Source: Spirometra erinaceieuropaei (lineage: Eukaryota; Platyhelminthes; Cestoda; Diphyllobothriidea; Diphyllobothriidae). From it: a DNA stretch of 64,000 nucleotides. The notes under the pieces were generated by a model, which was not told the DNA's origin, did no database searches, and worked only from the letters and a program-made list of their open reading frames with translations. The stretch covers positions 466,022 to 530,021 of the forward strand of contig CACRXP010000378.1 of the NCBI GenBank assembly GCA_902702965.1. The letters are read 5' to 3'. The position numbers and the translations under genes were made by a program. This document shows, piece after piece, positions 36,504 through 47,419 of this stretch (positions within the stretch are counted from its first letter, which is position 1; each line of letters starts with the position of its first letter).

Positions 36504-37200
36504 TAACTTGGAAGGGCGGATGTGTAGGGCTTGGCTTGCTTTGCACTCAAACTAGAGAGCGAGATACTGGTAACTTTCAAACAGACGATAATCACTGTTT
36601 CCAACGTCCTTGCAGTCATTCGTCCGTCATGCCCGAACAGGGGCGAAGAGTTGCAGGACTCTTTGGTCATTAAGCGTCAAACGCTCAGCCATTGAGATAC
36701 TAGCGCGCCGATCTGCAGGTTGTCTAATAATCAAAAGAGCCGGTTTCAAACCGCCAGATCGTCGGCATACTCGGGATCGAATACTGACCGGTGGATAATG
36801 GCACATAATTCCAAAATGGCCATTCCAGTCTCCCACATGCTCGCCAGTCAATCTCCCCGATTGCTGACTTTTCGTCACCATTCTACTCATTATCAGGGCT
36901 CTGGACTGGGGTTAAACGACCTTACATTTGGGACAGACGATTGAGAGCCAGGCGCATGCACCTTCAGTGAACCATGCATGGAACAGCTGGCTGCTGTCCC
37001 AGGATGACAACCACCCACGTTTCTCAGGGTCTAGGGGATGGCAGCGGAGCTAGGCGGTACGAGGTACCGGTCATCAATCAGGTTAAGGAACATGCTCGTC
37101 CCTTTGGGCCTTGTGACTTAATCCACAGTTCGTCCGTCATCGCCGAAGATGCCAATCGTGTACTCCGCAACGAGGTGAAACAGGACCGGTGAATTTCGCA
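36504..37200. repeat. Mixed repeat debris with tRNA-like segments
   Basis: On the minus strand about 36640-36705 reads ctcaatggctgagcgtttga, an A-box-like tRNA segment. On the plus strand about 36815-36835 the SINE body motif aaaatggccattccagtctc appears. This looks like diverged, rearranged SINE material. No gene seen. Confidence 0.45.
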
Positions 37201-37370
37201 GACTTGCGCAGAATCTACCGCACTCCCTTCTCCACTTGTACCCCGTGTCAAGATAGAGTCAAAAAGGCCGGAGGCGGGAAAGGCCGCAGGTGGATGGCAC
37301 GGTCGAGACCGCATCTTGGCGTTCCACTCCCCACACACGCCATGGTTGACGTCTGTCGAAAATAGGGTCC
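37201..37370 (+). repeat. 'Gacttgcgc' dispersed repeat, copy 4
   Basis: gacttgcgcagaatctaccg, cactcccttctccactt, aaaaggccggaggcgggaaa, ccgcaggtggatggcac, in the same order as copies 1-3. Confidence 0.65.
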
Positions 37371-37530
37371 GCAACCGCACCCCGAAATGTTGACATTTGT
37401 CGTGGTGCGCGTTCCACTAACGTCCGTCAGGATCTGTCCTGGTCCAGCGCATCTACCAGGCATCTACGGGCGGCCGGATAGCGGACAACATTGATGCCTG
37501 TCCCGTTACCCCCCCCCCCCTCCCCAGCTA

Positions 37531-37686
37531 AGGGCTCCGTGGCTCAGTGGTAGAGCGTTGATCTAAAAACGCTCATCGGCCTAGGAATTCGGGCTTGAAT
37601 CCCAAGTCGTGCTAAACTGCGGTTGGGTATGACTGAGTAAAGAGTATACCAATAAGGCCGAAACGGCCATTCCAATTTCTTTTTTG
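37531..37686 (+). mobile_element. tRNA-derived SINE, clear tRNA head
   Basis: The head reads GGGCTCCGTGGCTCAGTGG TAGAGC, matching a tRNA D-arm/A-box. It is followed by a GCGTT/AACGC anticodon-like stem and GGGCTTGAATCCC, a T-arm/B-box. The acceptor ends do not pair, so it is not a functional tRNA. The body motif (ggttgggtatgactg, aataaggccgaaacggcca, ttccaattt) then follows, as in the other SINE copies. It lies about 1 kb upstream of the FHL promoter candidate. Confidence 0.75.
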
Positions 37687-37689
37687 CCA

Positions 37690-38480
37690 GCGGGCCTGTT
37701 AAACATTCGTTGCGGGAAGTGCTCAGGAAGAAATGAGGTTTTAAATCCGACTCGTATTCAGTACTAAGCATGATGTCCTACCAGATGTTGCAAGTTCGGC
37801 ACGCCTGACCTGAGTTATGGCTGACCGATGGTTAAAATTAAGCCGATAATAGTCATTTTAGACTCTGTAGTCTTTACATTTCATAGGTATCAGAAAGATA
37901 ATGCTTGAGAATCTACAGACGTAACGCCTGAACAGCTAGAGTGAGACCTAAGAGAGAGATCCGCGCACAGCATTAGACGCCCGTTTATGTAAACTGCACA
38001 CGCACCATTCAATGCCTGAATTATTCACACCGGATGAATAAAGACGATGACCTCAGCCATGCAAAAGTCAGGCGCACCAATCACAGCCCTCGTTTGAACA
38101 AGCAGTCCTTTTGCAAGCAGCAGAACATTTGTTTAGTTAACCATAGCTATTCGCCTGTTATAGAGAGACGGAGAATGTTAATTATGCGTTGGCTAGACAC
38201 ACGGCTTTCACGGCCATTTGCAGCGAGAGAGCAAATAAACGACAACGAACTGCAGATGAAGTTTTTTTGCGAGAATCTCGCTTTGCAAATCATTTGCGAA
38301 CACCAAATTTTCAACCCCTAGAAAATTCCTTGGTCAGAATTACTCATTTTACCTTGTGCTGACTGTCACCAACGTTCGCACAATTTAATATGACAGCCAG
38401 GGCTTTCTCCAACTAGGAAGCGGCTTGCATTGGGCTTCCACCGAACTCTGGACAGCCAGAACTCTCTAAAGAGCACAGTG
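37690..38480. other. No gene recognised
   Basis: An open frame at 38034-38321 has no recognisable motif and no splice context that joins it to the FHL gene downstream. Confidence 0.35.
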
Positions 38481-38483
38481 CGT

Positions 38484-38600
38484 CCGGATTGGTTGGACGT
38501 GCTCGGAGGGTCGCGCACGCACGCACGCACGCGCTGAGTGCAACCAATCATCACTTGACTTCCAGGGACGTCGGCACACCGAACCGGATTAGGCACGTCA
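38484..38600 (+). promoter_or_regulatory. Candidate FHL promoter (two CCAAT boxes, GC-rich)
   Basis: An inverted CCAAT (ATTGG) at 38488-38492 and a direct CCAAT at 38544-38548 bracket a CpG-containing cgcacgcacgcacgcacgcg run. No TATA box is seen. The spacing and the strong donor ~260 bp downstream make this the best promoter candidate for the FHL gene. Inference only. Confidence 0.3.
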
Positions 38601-38810
38601 ACCTAACAATAGCTGGCTACGGACGTGTCTGTGTGTGTGCGTTTAAGTGTTAAGCCTGTCTGTGTGTTTCACGTTCTGCCGTAGTCAGCGGGTTCAGTCC
38701 GTTTGACAGGCGTGTTTAAACTAGCACACGAGACGTACTTCCGCGGTCGGGAAGACCCTAGGGACCTGTTTAGACCGTTTATCCGCTGGATCTTACCGCA
38801 AACCCGTCAG
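38600..38810 (+). other. Candidate untranslated first exon of the FHL gene
   Basis: The segment ends in a consensus donor, CCCGTCAG|GTAAGG, at 38810/38811. An acceptor-like tract (cttatatttactatacttatag) ends at 39565, two bases before the FHL ATG. This predicts a short 5' UTR exon and a ~755 bp first intron. The transcription start is not visible and the left boundary given is arbitrary. Alternative: the coding exon is the first exon, with the 5' UTR reaching upstream. Confidence 0.35.
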
Positions 38811-39566
38811 GTAAGGTGTCAGGTGATAAGCATCTCAATTCTATTTTCTCTTGAATCTAACAATGCCTTCCTGTTATGACATTGGGTAGGGGTGAGACTA
38901 GGCTGTTTTATTGCGACATCTGTAAAATCTAACACTGAGGAAAACTTCAGCACGCATCCGTCACAGAGTCGTCTTTCTTGCATAGTCGACGAGGGCGACC
39001 GCTTGTTGTGAGTAACTGCTTGGCCTAACCCCTATTCTTTAACATGTTTCCTTGAATGCAATAAAAGTGCATTCGGACGTGACTCTAGAGTATTTAAAAG
39101 CGTTGATTTTCCTGCAAAGAGGCGATACCAGCCCCCACTATTTGAAAGGGCAATTTTGGACTCCGAACTGTTAAAGCAGTTTGTTAAATTCGACTGAATC
39201 TCCCTGGTGTCCAAATATAATAATAATTTTTTATTCAAGACCCGTGGGGGTGGGCATCAAAGCACAACAAAAATTATGTAAATTATCTGACATTCGTACT
39301 TATACTTGTCTGTTTTTGTAAGATTTCTGATTGATCGAGTGAAGACTAAATAAACCCGAAACGATTCCGCATAAATCTACTCTCTCATTCGCTGTCGTAT
39401 CCTCTCTGCTGGCATAGCTTAACCGAGTTGGGCCTGGTCGCCTGTTCGTGACCTCTGCCACTAATACGAAGCGTATTTGCTTCGGGGGCCGGTGGAACGG
39501 TGTGTGTGTGCGCGTCCATTCCCGACTTATGCTTCAACTTATACTTATATTTACTATACTTATAGA

Positions 39567-39728
39567 ATGGCTGAAGATGAGAACTTCCAGTGTGGCAAAT
39601 GCTCTAAGAGCCTGATTGGACAACGATACATCCTCAACGCGGAGGTGCCCTATTGCATCGAATGCTACGACGCTAACTTCACAAATGTGTGCGCTGCCTG
39701 CGGCGAAAGAATCACCTCATCCTCCAAG
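39567..39728 (+). CDS. FHL: FHL-family LIM-only protein, coding exon 1 (residues 1-54)
   Basis: Starts at ATG 39567 in a good context (A at -3, G at +4) and begins MAEDENFQCGKC. It encodes the N-terminal half-LIM zinc finger (Cys9, Cys12, Cys30, Cys33) and the first two ligands of LIM1 (Cys42, Cys45). It ends CCAAG|GTAAAC, phase 0. Length and arrangement match vertebrate FHL2 and FHL1. FHL proteins are cytoplasmic and nuclear scaffolds, known in vertebrate muscle for binding integrins, titin and transcription factors. A role in worm muscle is inferred only from the family. The frame stays open upstream to an ATG at 39477, but that 30-residue extension is low-complexity (Tyr/Thr-rich) and lies across the predicted acceptor, so I reject it. 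Confidence 0.96.
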
Positions 39729-39784
39729 GTAAACGCAATTTCCGGTTTTCAAAATCACCCCCCCCCCCGTTAAAATTCCCTAAA

Positions 39785-39905
39785 ATTCATTTGATCCAGT
39801 TGTGAAAAACCCTGCGGCCTCGATGGGATAAGAACGCACGACAGCACTAGGGGAACGTAAGTACAGCCGGCGCCTTAATTACCTGAACTACGAGGCCTCA
39901 CCAGG
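39785..39905 (-). mobile_element. tRNA-like short element, second copy
   Basis: The left edge, catttgatccagttgtgaaa, matches the edge of the element at 20221. The minus strand reads ggcctcgtagttcaggtaat (A-box-like) and cgttcttatcccatcgag (decayed B box). Same order as the first copy, well diverged. The matching inverted right edge is not clear here. Confidence 0.6.
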
Positions 39906-41399
39906 CACCGTGTGTTTACTCACATTTTGGTCAAGCTGTAGTGTTCGAGCCACCCAAGGGTATGGGTTTGCCCTCTTCCTCTATGCGACAGTCTGTATAT
40001 GCCTCCCTAGTGTTTCTGTCAGGTCATGTATCTTCTTGGCTGGAATCCTGAAAACTAGCGCGAAATGAGCTCATCATCCTCAAATACAAGCGTATGCAGG
40101 TAAAATAGGTTGACGATGGGAAGGTTTATTAAAAAAATATATCAATACGTAGTAATTAATCCTGTTCTGGCTTTTTTCCGACTTCCTCCTTCTGGGCGGT
40201 CTCTCGACTAACCCTCTCACACCCTTCTATTGCGGCAACTAAAAAACTTCCAGTTTGAAAACCAGGTGAGTCAATGAAGGACAAGAATGACAAGGTCACA
40301 TTTAAATAACAAGTTCGGGTTGCCCTTCTACAAAGCTACTCACGCAACCTACTGCAACGTACTGAATCTACCAATTCTGATACAGTTAGCTGACTGCCCA
40401 AGTGGGATTTCGTAATTAATCGACCTGGAATTCAGGAGATGATTAACGGGTCCATTTAATTAATTGGTTTCCTTGCCAACTGGCGACTTTCAGACGTTTA
40501 AGTTGACTGCCTTTAAAAAGAGAGGTGTTTTGTGGGTTTTGAAACTTGCGATAATGATAGCACGAGGAGATTTCTGGTGAATGGCCTACCATGCTGATGC
40601 AGACACTCCCAATTCAGTAATACTTAAAAACCAAAAAGGATAGATGGAGACAAAATTTTTTAATGTAACCGGATGAGCTGCAACTCGGGAAAAAGGATTT
40701 TTAGGTGGTTAAACACTTCAGAATACTTTGGAAATATATTTCTCTACATATAGTAATTCTGGTCAAAGTTCGATTCCAGCTGCGTTACCGAATTCTGCAT
40801 TAGATCAATATTATTCGACTTCCTTCCGATGTGGGGTGGCTAACATAGTTTTGTCTCACATCCAGCGATCTGTCCGAACTCAGCCGTCGGAGACTCATGA
40901 CTAAAAACTAAAACAGGTCTCTGAAGGCCTTTGAGCACACGGATTGTGATCAGGAAAGGACCTGAACGTTTTTTACGTTCCAAGACACCTAATGTACCCA
41001 ATGAGTTGACACAACCGTCGTACTGATGTATGTTTAGGGTAAGAGTGTATGCCGATTTCTGGGTTGCTAATACTCCGCCTTAGAAGTATTATTGACTCGT
41101 ACAATTCTTAGAATGGAGAGGGTGTCCGGTGTACTTTTCCTATGCGGCCTAGATTTTGCTAAAAATATTTTCCTAAGTCGCAAAATGTTACTGTTTTTAC
41201 TGCTGTTTTGAGACTTTTGTGGCACTTTAGAATTGCGGCGGGTATGGTGACTTGAAAATTTCTTTTTTAGTTGGTTGGTCTGAGAACGAAGAGATAGGTC
41301 GATTTGAATAAACTGAACTCTGTTGTCGGTTTGTCAGTAATGAGAAATCGGTCGGATCTCATTTCGTAACAGTACCTGCAGTAGAAAAGCTCCAGCCCA

Positions 41400-41510
41400 G
41401 CCCCTATCCCCTAACCTTAATCTAACCTTAAACATCAGCCCCTAACTCTCAATCCCTAACCCCTACCCCTAACCTCTGACCCCTAGCCCTAAACCCTAAA
41501 AGCTGCGGCT
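41400..41510 (-). repeat. Interstitial telomere-like tract in FHL intron 1
   Basis: Plus strand is rich in CCCTAA variants (cccctaacc, atccctaacccctacccc, ccctagccctaaaccctaa). About 110 bp and clearly degenerate, so not a fresh telomere addition. Confidence 0.7.
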
Positions 41511-41998
41511 ACAAGATAGGATCTTGCCGAGAAATCATATCAAAAGGGGAGCGATATGCTAGTCTACACATTTTAAACGGCTTCCTCAACTTGACTTGAC
41601 GAAGACGTATGGTTATTTTAGTTATCGAATAAATTTCTTCATTGCATACACAACTTTCCGAAACGTTTCGTCCAAAGCATAAACCTTCGAGGTAGACATA
41701 AACAAGCAAATAACCCGATAAGACAAACTCTGGCAGGCATTTTGATTCCGGACTTACCTATTAAACCAAAAGGCAGCATCCAATCAACTCATCTCGGTTT
41801 CCGGCGTTTGCACCTAGTCGCCGCGGCCACGATGACAGGACTCTGTATCGTTAGTTTGCCTCTCGAGTGCTCAACGAGCATATGTGCCCCTCGAGCACGC
41901 GTTCCTCATTTCAGTTAGATTACCCGTGTTTGAAAAGGCATGCTTCCGCTCACGGGGATGCTGCATGAACCGGAGTTACTTTTCTTCTCTCTCTTCAG

Positions 41999-42343
41999 GA
42001 CCTCTCCTTCCAGGACAAGCACTGGCATGAGGCCTGTTTCTTGTGCAGTCAGTGCCAGAAGAGCCTGTCGGACAAGCCGTTCGCCACCAAGGATAATGGC
42101 ATCTACTGCCCAGACTGCTACGATGAGAAGTTCGCGGCCCGCTGTGATGCCTGCGGCAAGACCTTCAAGGCTGCCATGCGCAAGTACGAGTACAAAGGCG
42201 GCGCCTGGCATGAGGAGTGTTTCCTCTGCAGCGAGTGCAAGCAGCCCATAGGGACGAAGAGTTTCATTCCTCGCGGCGACGCCATCGTCTGCATTGCCTG
42301 CTATGAGGACAAATTTGCCCAGAAGTGCGAGAAGTGTAAGCAG
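41999..42343 (+). CDS. FHL: FHL-family protein, coding exon 2 (residues 55-169)
   Basis: Follows the acceptor at 41997-41998 in phase 0 and starts DLSFQDKHWHEACF. It completes LIM1 (His64, Cys67, Cys70, Cys73, Cys91, Cys94), encodes all of LIM2 (Cys103, Cys106, His125, Cys128, Cys131, Cys134, Cys152, Cys155) and opens LIM3 (Cys164, Cys167). The QPIGTKSFIP segment is typical of FHL LIM2. It ends AAGCAG|GTACAG. The frame runs on past the donor into intron to 42520, but that part has no LIM pattern. Codon choice is GC-rich compared with the flanking introns, as expected for a constrained exon. No key residue is missing. Confidence 0.97.
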
Positions 42344-42704
42344 GTACAGGACAATCTTTGTAGTTCTTGCCAGATGCAGACCTGCTTTTCTTCCGGGGTT
42401 TCAGGTTATTCCCGCCGCCGATGTGGTGCAGACTCGCAAAGGCTGCTTATACGGTTCCGTGTAGGTTTTAGTGGACAAGATTACGCATTCATGCCATGCG
42501 TTAGCACTTCCGCTGGTTGAAGTAATTGACCGCGGCTGAGAGGTTGTTTGAGGCTGTAACACCACCCAGCTGTGATGCTGTCAGATTATACTATTTCTGT
42601 AATGATCCACAGCCTCAGTTTGTTTGGGGAAACTCATATTGAGGCTACATATTTGAGAATACTCCACGGGTTCCTCTTCCGTCGTTCAACTTAGCTCGAA
42701 AGTA

Positions 42705-43695
42705 TAGTAGGTGGGCTAACTCACGAAATGTCAACCGAAATTTCGGAATTGTGTTCGTTTCGAAAAGACTAATTAAGTAGGGTTGTAAAACTAATCAGCC
42801 CGCAGTAAAATTCTATAATAATGCAGTTACCTCAAGATGCCGGTCTTCGGACGAACGTCCTTCCGGCTGCATACATAAACCAGACTTTGTAAAAAATGAC
42901 TACGTATGTAGCATGCATTTTTCTCATTGATTTTTGATGCCCCTAAATGTCCAATTATATTTCTTAGAAAACATGCATAAAAATATCCATTCTTCCGCTC
43001 CTTCGGTAGCAAATCACGTCTTCTTCCAATTTTATACTCGAAAGAAGGACATAACGCGAATTTCAAAAGCTTTTCCAATTCCCGGCTAATTTCGAACCCT
43101 CTGTGTCCTCACACTTGCATTCGGGGTTCCCAAACTGCCTGCCATATATTTTCTGCGTGCAAAAACATACATTTCACTACGGTATTAAGAGGAGACCATA
43201 TGGAATTCATAAAATTTGGCATTGGATTTGATCCATATTGCTAGCTTTACAAGCCACATTGGTAAATGCAGAGACATAACGTTTTATGAACGGCCATTTC
43301 ACGGTATTTAAAAGTCTCACAAATAGAAACTTTTTGAAACCGAATTTTGTCCCTCCTTTGAGTACAAAATTGCAAGAAGACGTAATTTTCTACCGAATGA
43401 GCGAGCGAACAAATATTTTTCTGCAGGTTTTTCATGAAATATAATTAAACATTTAGGGCCATCGAAAATCAATGCGAAAAATACAGGCTACGTAAGTAGT
43501 CATTTTTTACAAAGTATGGTTCATGTATGCAGCCGGAAGGACGTTCGTTCGAAAGCCGGCATCCTGAGTTAACTAAATTATTACAGAAGTTTACTGCAGA
43601 CTGATTAGTTTTAAAACGCTACTTAATTAATCTTTTCGAAACGAAAGCGCATTTCGGGATTTCGGTTGGCATTTCATGAGTTAGCCCACCTGGTG
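42705..43695 (+). mobile_element. Fold-back TA-MITE, subfamily A, complete 991-bp copy in intron 2
   Basis: Left end agtaggtgggctaactcacg with the first C replaced by T, right end gagttagcccacctggtg, TA at 42703-42704 and 43696-43697. Both arms share private variants (gcagtaaa in place of gcagcata; gaacgtccttccgg; actttgtaaaaaat), again showing arm co-variation within a copy. The spacer is in plus orientation. Confidence 0.92.
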
Positions 43696-45189
43696 TAGGT
43701 AGCCCCAGGGGGATTTAAAATGTCGTGCAGGACTCCCGAACTCCAATTCCTGCTTCCGAGGAACGAGAATTCAGTGTCCGTTCGTATGCCATAAGGCATG
43801 CTACACACTGTAGGATTACGGGCCAGATCCCTGCTCACAACACCCCCTGGTGGGCTGGGAGGCCGAATTCGGCTAAGCGTCAGCGGACGCAGAAAAGTTT
43901 GCAATAGGGCCGCAGTATGTTGAATTATAAACCCGGCCTCAAAATTCCTAGGGCAGACTGAGTGCAGATAGGTGGATATCGCTGACACGAGCCTCTACCT
44001 TTGGTTCCAATTAGCCAAGTATTTCTTCAGTTGTGAAGAACTTTTGGGGTCAAAAAGAGGAGACCTCTGTCCATTTTTCATCTGACTCTAACTTCTGGAA
44101 TCGGCAGTAAAATATTAATGGTAGGAGTGTCACTGCTGACAGGGAAGATTCCCCCTGCTAAATTCCCCAGAATTATAATATTCCGTCCTATAGAGTACAG
44201 TGTATTCAATTTTCAAATACGGAAGCCGAAACTCAATCGCTCATTCAGTCAGTTGACCAACAGAATGCGACCCGATGGGACAATTGAACTGTGTTTTCCT
44301 TTGAGTTACAATTCTCAACATCTCACATCCCTTTGAACTCTACAAAGTCTTTCAGAGAGCCAAGTGACTGTCTCAGGTAAACAAACTACAAGCAAGGGGG
44401 ATGTTAGGAGATTTTCATGAAAAACAGAGGGACACCGAACCTCCCTGCGACTGCTCAGCCCTTATAGGACAAGACTTTTATGTCGTTAAGGCCTATCTTC
44501 TCCAGCTGTCTTGGAGATCATTCTGCAAGATTAGATTACCGGGGAATTAGCACAGATATCTATGTCTGGGACTGTTTAGAGGAATTAGTCAGTAGTTGGA
44601 AGTTGTGGTTTTTATACTGTCGACATAAACTGATTGGCGCATTACATGAAGGGAGTAAAGACGAGGGAATAGGCGGGCGCCATGGCGACAATCAGAGTAT
44701 CGGAGGGAGAAAGTCGGTAGATAATAAAATTGGTAAAGTCGACATGGATTTCCTCTTTCCCCGCGCTGAAGTGGAAGGTGGAGTAAAAACAAACCAAGTC
44801 ACTTATAACTCAACATAGCACAGATGAGAAGTAGACCAGACGACCGATTTCTCCTAGCCACCATTGTGGACTGCCTTTTAAACCTGTTTCAACTGGCTGG
44901 GATCAGTTTATTGAAGTTAAGAACATTAAAAAATACTAACCTTTAATGGCACCTTCATTCTGACTGTCTCACTCTTTACACAACTATTTTTGCACACTGT
45001 AAAGCCTTGCCGACTAGAGCGTCTTTCGTAAATATTGAAGGATGAATCATACTAGCAACTTAGACACGCCAGTTTCGCCGATCTTGTGCCACAGACGCGG
45101 GGGTCTCTGCACATCGGAGCATCCACCAGAGGTCCCGTGTTCTCCAGTTTCCATGCCGCCTTGTCTAATTTCCGGGTAAAATTAGTGCG

Positions 45190-45560
45190 CGAACGCTAAG
45201 CAAATCCGGACATGAGAACAGGAGTCGCCTGCATGCGCCGAGATGCGTCTGCTGGTTGGGCTCGAGAGAGAGAGCCCATAAGGCACAACGGAACGAGTGA
45301 GTTCCGTAGAAACGATCGGTGAACGCCCCTTACCATTGTATATTCCCGATCGAAACCGACAGGGCAACGAGTCTGCGACTCAGGGGTTAGGGTCGCTGGA
45401 CTTCTAGCTAACAGGTCGCGAGTTCGAGCCCAACGTTTTCCGCACTTCGGGGTTGGGTATAATTGGCTGATGACGTCTAATAAGCCGGAAATGGCCATTC
45501 CAGTCTCCCTTGTCTTTGTCGGTAATGCCATTCTGCCTATATCATGCGCTGCTGGACGTT
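45190..45560 (+). mobile_element. tRNA-derived SINE, tandem arrangement
   Basis: Order: a tail segment (ctggttgggctcgagagaga, cacaacggaacgagtgagtt, gtagaaacgatcggtgaacg, cccttaccattgtatattcc), then a tRNA-like head at about 45368-45440 (gcgactcaggggttaggg as A box; gcgagttcgagccc as B box), then the body (ccgcacttcggggttgggta, ggaaatggccattccagtct, tttgtcggtaatgccattct, atcatgcgctgctg). The tail of one unit directly precedes the head of the next, so this is a tandem dimer, or a SINE whose true 5' end includes the tail-like leader. Confidence 0.75.
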
Positions 45561-45594
45561 GTGCGAGACAGTAAACTATCTTTACTTTCTCTGA

Positions 45595-45790
45595 GTAGGA
45601 TGGGCTTAGTAGGGAATATTATTTGACAGAATGGTATTACCGACAAAGACAAGGGAGACTTTGTCGGCAATATCATTCTGCCTACATCATGCGCCGCTGT
45701 GCGGCTGCTGGTTGGGCTCGACAGAGAGCCCATAAGACACAACGGGACGAGTGCGTTCCGTAGAAACGGTTAGTGAGCGTCCCTCTACCA
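45595..45790. repeat. Second SINE fragment pair (inverted)
   Basis: A short minus-strand end (agaatggtattaccgacaaa, gacaagggagact) is joined to a plus-strand tail (ttgtcggcaatatcattctg ... gtgcggctgctggttgggct ... gcgtccctctaccat). This is another head-to-head fold-back, smaller than that at 32706. Confidence 0.6.
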
Positions 45791-45831
45791 TTTTAGATTC
45801 TTTGTATCAACTTCTGATGAAATTAAGGTTA

Positions 45832-45980
45832 CGTTTAAGGTGGTGGTTAGGGTTAGGGATTGGGTTAAAGTCGGAGGTAATGTTAAACAGAAACAAGTTG
45901 AGGCTTACGTTAGGGGTTAGGGTTAAGTGTAGACTTGAAGATTGGGATGGGGTTAGGGTTATGATTAGGGAAACGGTTTA
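45832..45980 (+). repeat. Interstitial telomere-like (TTAGGG) tract in FHL intron 2
   Basis: Contains ggttagggttagggattggg, ttaggggttagggttaag, and ggggttagggttatgattag with non-telomeric interruptions. G-rich strand is plus, opposite to the tracts at 1546 and 41400. Confidence 0.75.
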
Positions 45981-46640
45981 GTTTTATGTCAGAATTATTG
46001 ATGGGGTTAGGACAAGGGAATATTTTGTCCTTTCGAGATTTATGCGTAGGTCTAACTATATTAATTGATCGAGACGTTCCTATTTCCGTGTACTGTTAAG
46101 ACGTCCGCATAAGTCAGTCCCGCCGTCAATCCCTCAGAACAAACCAATTTTCCGGCTCGGCCCAGAAGTTGATATTAGCATTTCGAACAGGTTCTGAAAA
46201 AGCAACGATCCGAAGGCATTAAACCACGTTCGCGCATTAATTCCCCCCCGGGAATTAAACACTTAACACAGGGGTCTTTTGTAGTGCCACATCTGGAAAA
46301 TAGGCATTTTTGTTGTTGGTGATGGTGCAGGGCGGAGAACTGAGAATATGAGACCGCCTTTGGGGAATCCATTTCTACGACAGATGAGCACATTGCCTAC
46401 TATTATGAATCAAAAGCGCCTGAATACACAACAACGCGATATCAGTCGTACCAACTTACATGACTTGGTCCTTTTCGGGATCAGGGTCAGTCTACAATGG
46501 CTCCTTCTAGGCAGCCCATACTGTAGTCCGTAATTGGGTCCATGTCGTGTATGGCATGCGTAGAGTAGTCATTCAGGTGTGTCAACCACTGCGATCGAAC
46601 CCGTCGTCGGTCGTCCCGACCCTGTTTTGTTGTTGGATTT

Positions 46641-46684
46641 AGACGAGCGAGGAGGGCGAGAGTGCGGTAGATACCGCGCAAGTC
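46641..46684 (-). repeat. 'Gacttgcgc' dispersed repeat, short copy 5
   Basis: Reverse complement reads gacttgcgcggtatctaccg then cactctcgccctcc, matching the start of copies 1-4. Confidence 0.55.
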
Positions 46685-47232
46685 TGCCTCACTCCAAGCT
46701 AATTCCCGCGCTCAATTCGCTGGCGTCACGCCCAATCGGGTAAACATGCGACGGACGTCGCTGACTGCGGCTATCTTACTGTCGGGGCTCTATTTGACCT
46801 CGCTGTGAGTTAAATAAGGTGTTGACCGTAGAGTTCATGTTGCCAGCGATGATCTTGCGGGTCCACATAGGTTTACCTGCACCACTGACGGGACAGAAGA
46901 CCTATATCGTGCCACGAAGTAGACGTCTTGTTAGGTTCGTTACTGGTGACCCTTTCTGTCGACAACACTGTCTTTTGATTGGCCTGGTGGGCGCCCGCGA
47001 CAGTGTTATCAAGTAAGCCCGAAAGGAGCTTGCCTGGCTTGACTTCGACTACTGTTCACGTCCGGGGCAGACTTGGTTTTGCGGGCCTTTATCAGTGGAT
47101 AGAAAAACATGTCCTCGTGCTAGGGAACGTTCGCGCACTTTTCCCCGGTCCCTATGATGCGCAGTCAAACTTCCCGTTTTTCTGCACCACCTTCTTGCTC
47201 GGATGATACTACTTACTATTTTAACTCGCCAG

Positions 47233-47419
47233 GTGATTAACAAGGGAGGCATCACGTACAAGGGCCAGCCCTGGCACAAGGAATGTTTCCTCTGCGCCAA
47301 GTGTGGTGGACAACTGGCAGGACAGAAATTCACTTCCAAGGACAATGCAATCTACTGTGCTGACTGCTACTCGGAGCTTTTCGCAAAGAGATGCAATCAC
47401 TGTTCAAAACCCATCAGCG
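47233..47419 (+). CDS. FHL: FHL-family protein, coding exon 3 (residues 170-231 and first base of codon 232)
   Basis: Enters in phase 0 as VINKGGITYKGQPWHKECF. It completes LIM3 (His184, Cys187, Cys190, Cys193, Cys211, Cys214) and starts LIM4 (Cys223, Cys226), ending in KPIS plus the first G of a glycine codon. The donor is CAGCG|GTGAGT, a near-consensus site. The GGITY...QPWHKECF stretch is characteristic of FHL LIM3. The frame runs on past the donor to 47538 without LIM features, so the splice is required. Confidence 0.97.

Larger units (their letters stand above)
39729..41998 (+). other. FHL intron 1 (2270 bp)
   Basis: GT at 39729, AG at 41998 after a pyrimidine-rich tttcttctctctcttcag. 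It contains a tRNA-like element 57 bp after the donor (39785-39905) and a degenerate telomere-like tract at about 41400-41510. No other gene is visible. Confidence 0.93.
42344..47232 (+). other. FHL intron 2 (4889 bp)
   Basis: GT at 42344, AG at 47232 (ttttaactcgccag). It holds a complete MITE (42705-43695), a SINE cluster (45190-45790), a telomere-like tract (45832-45980) and a 'gacttgcgc' fragment (46641-46684). A 112-codon frame at 44480-44818 has no motif and is not called. Confidence 0.93.

Noticed and set aside
37531..37610. Functional tRNA gene
   Set aside because: D arm and T arm look good, but the acceptor ends do not pair, the anticodon loop is irregular, and the SINE body follows directly.
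38511..38534. CRISPR-like or tandem array at the CG-CA repeat
   Set aside because: It is a simple (CGCA)n microsatellite in an animal genome; no spacers.
39477..39566. Upstream in-frame ATG that would extend the FHL protein by 30 residues
   Set aside because: The extension is Tyr/Thr-rich low complexity, crosses a likely splice acceptor, and the ATG at 39567 has better context and gives the family-standard 279 residues.
42344..42520. Continuation of FHL exon 2 frame beyond the donor
   Set aside because: No LIM residues past residue 169, and LIM3 continues only in exon 3.
44480..44818. 112-codon frame inside FHL intron 2
   Set aside because: No recognisable domain, splice context or repeat identity.
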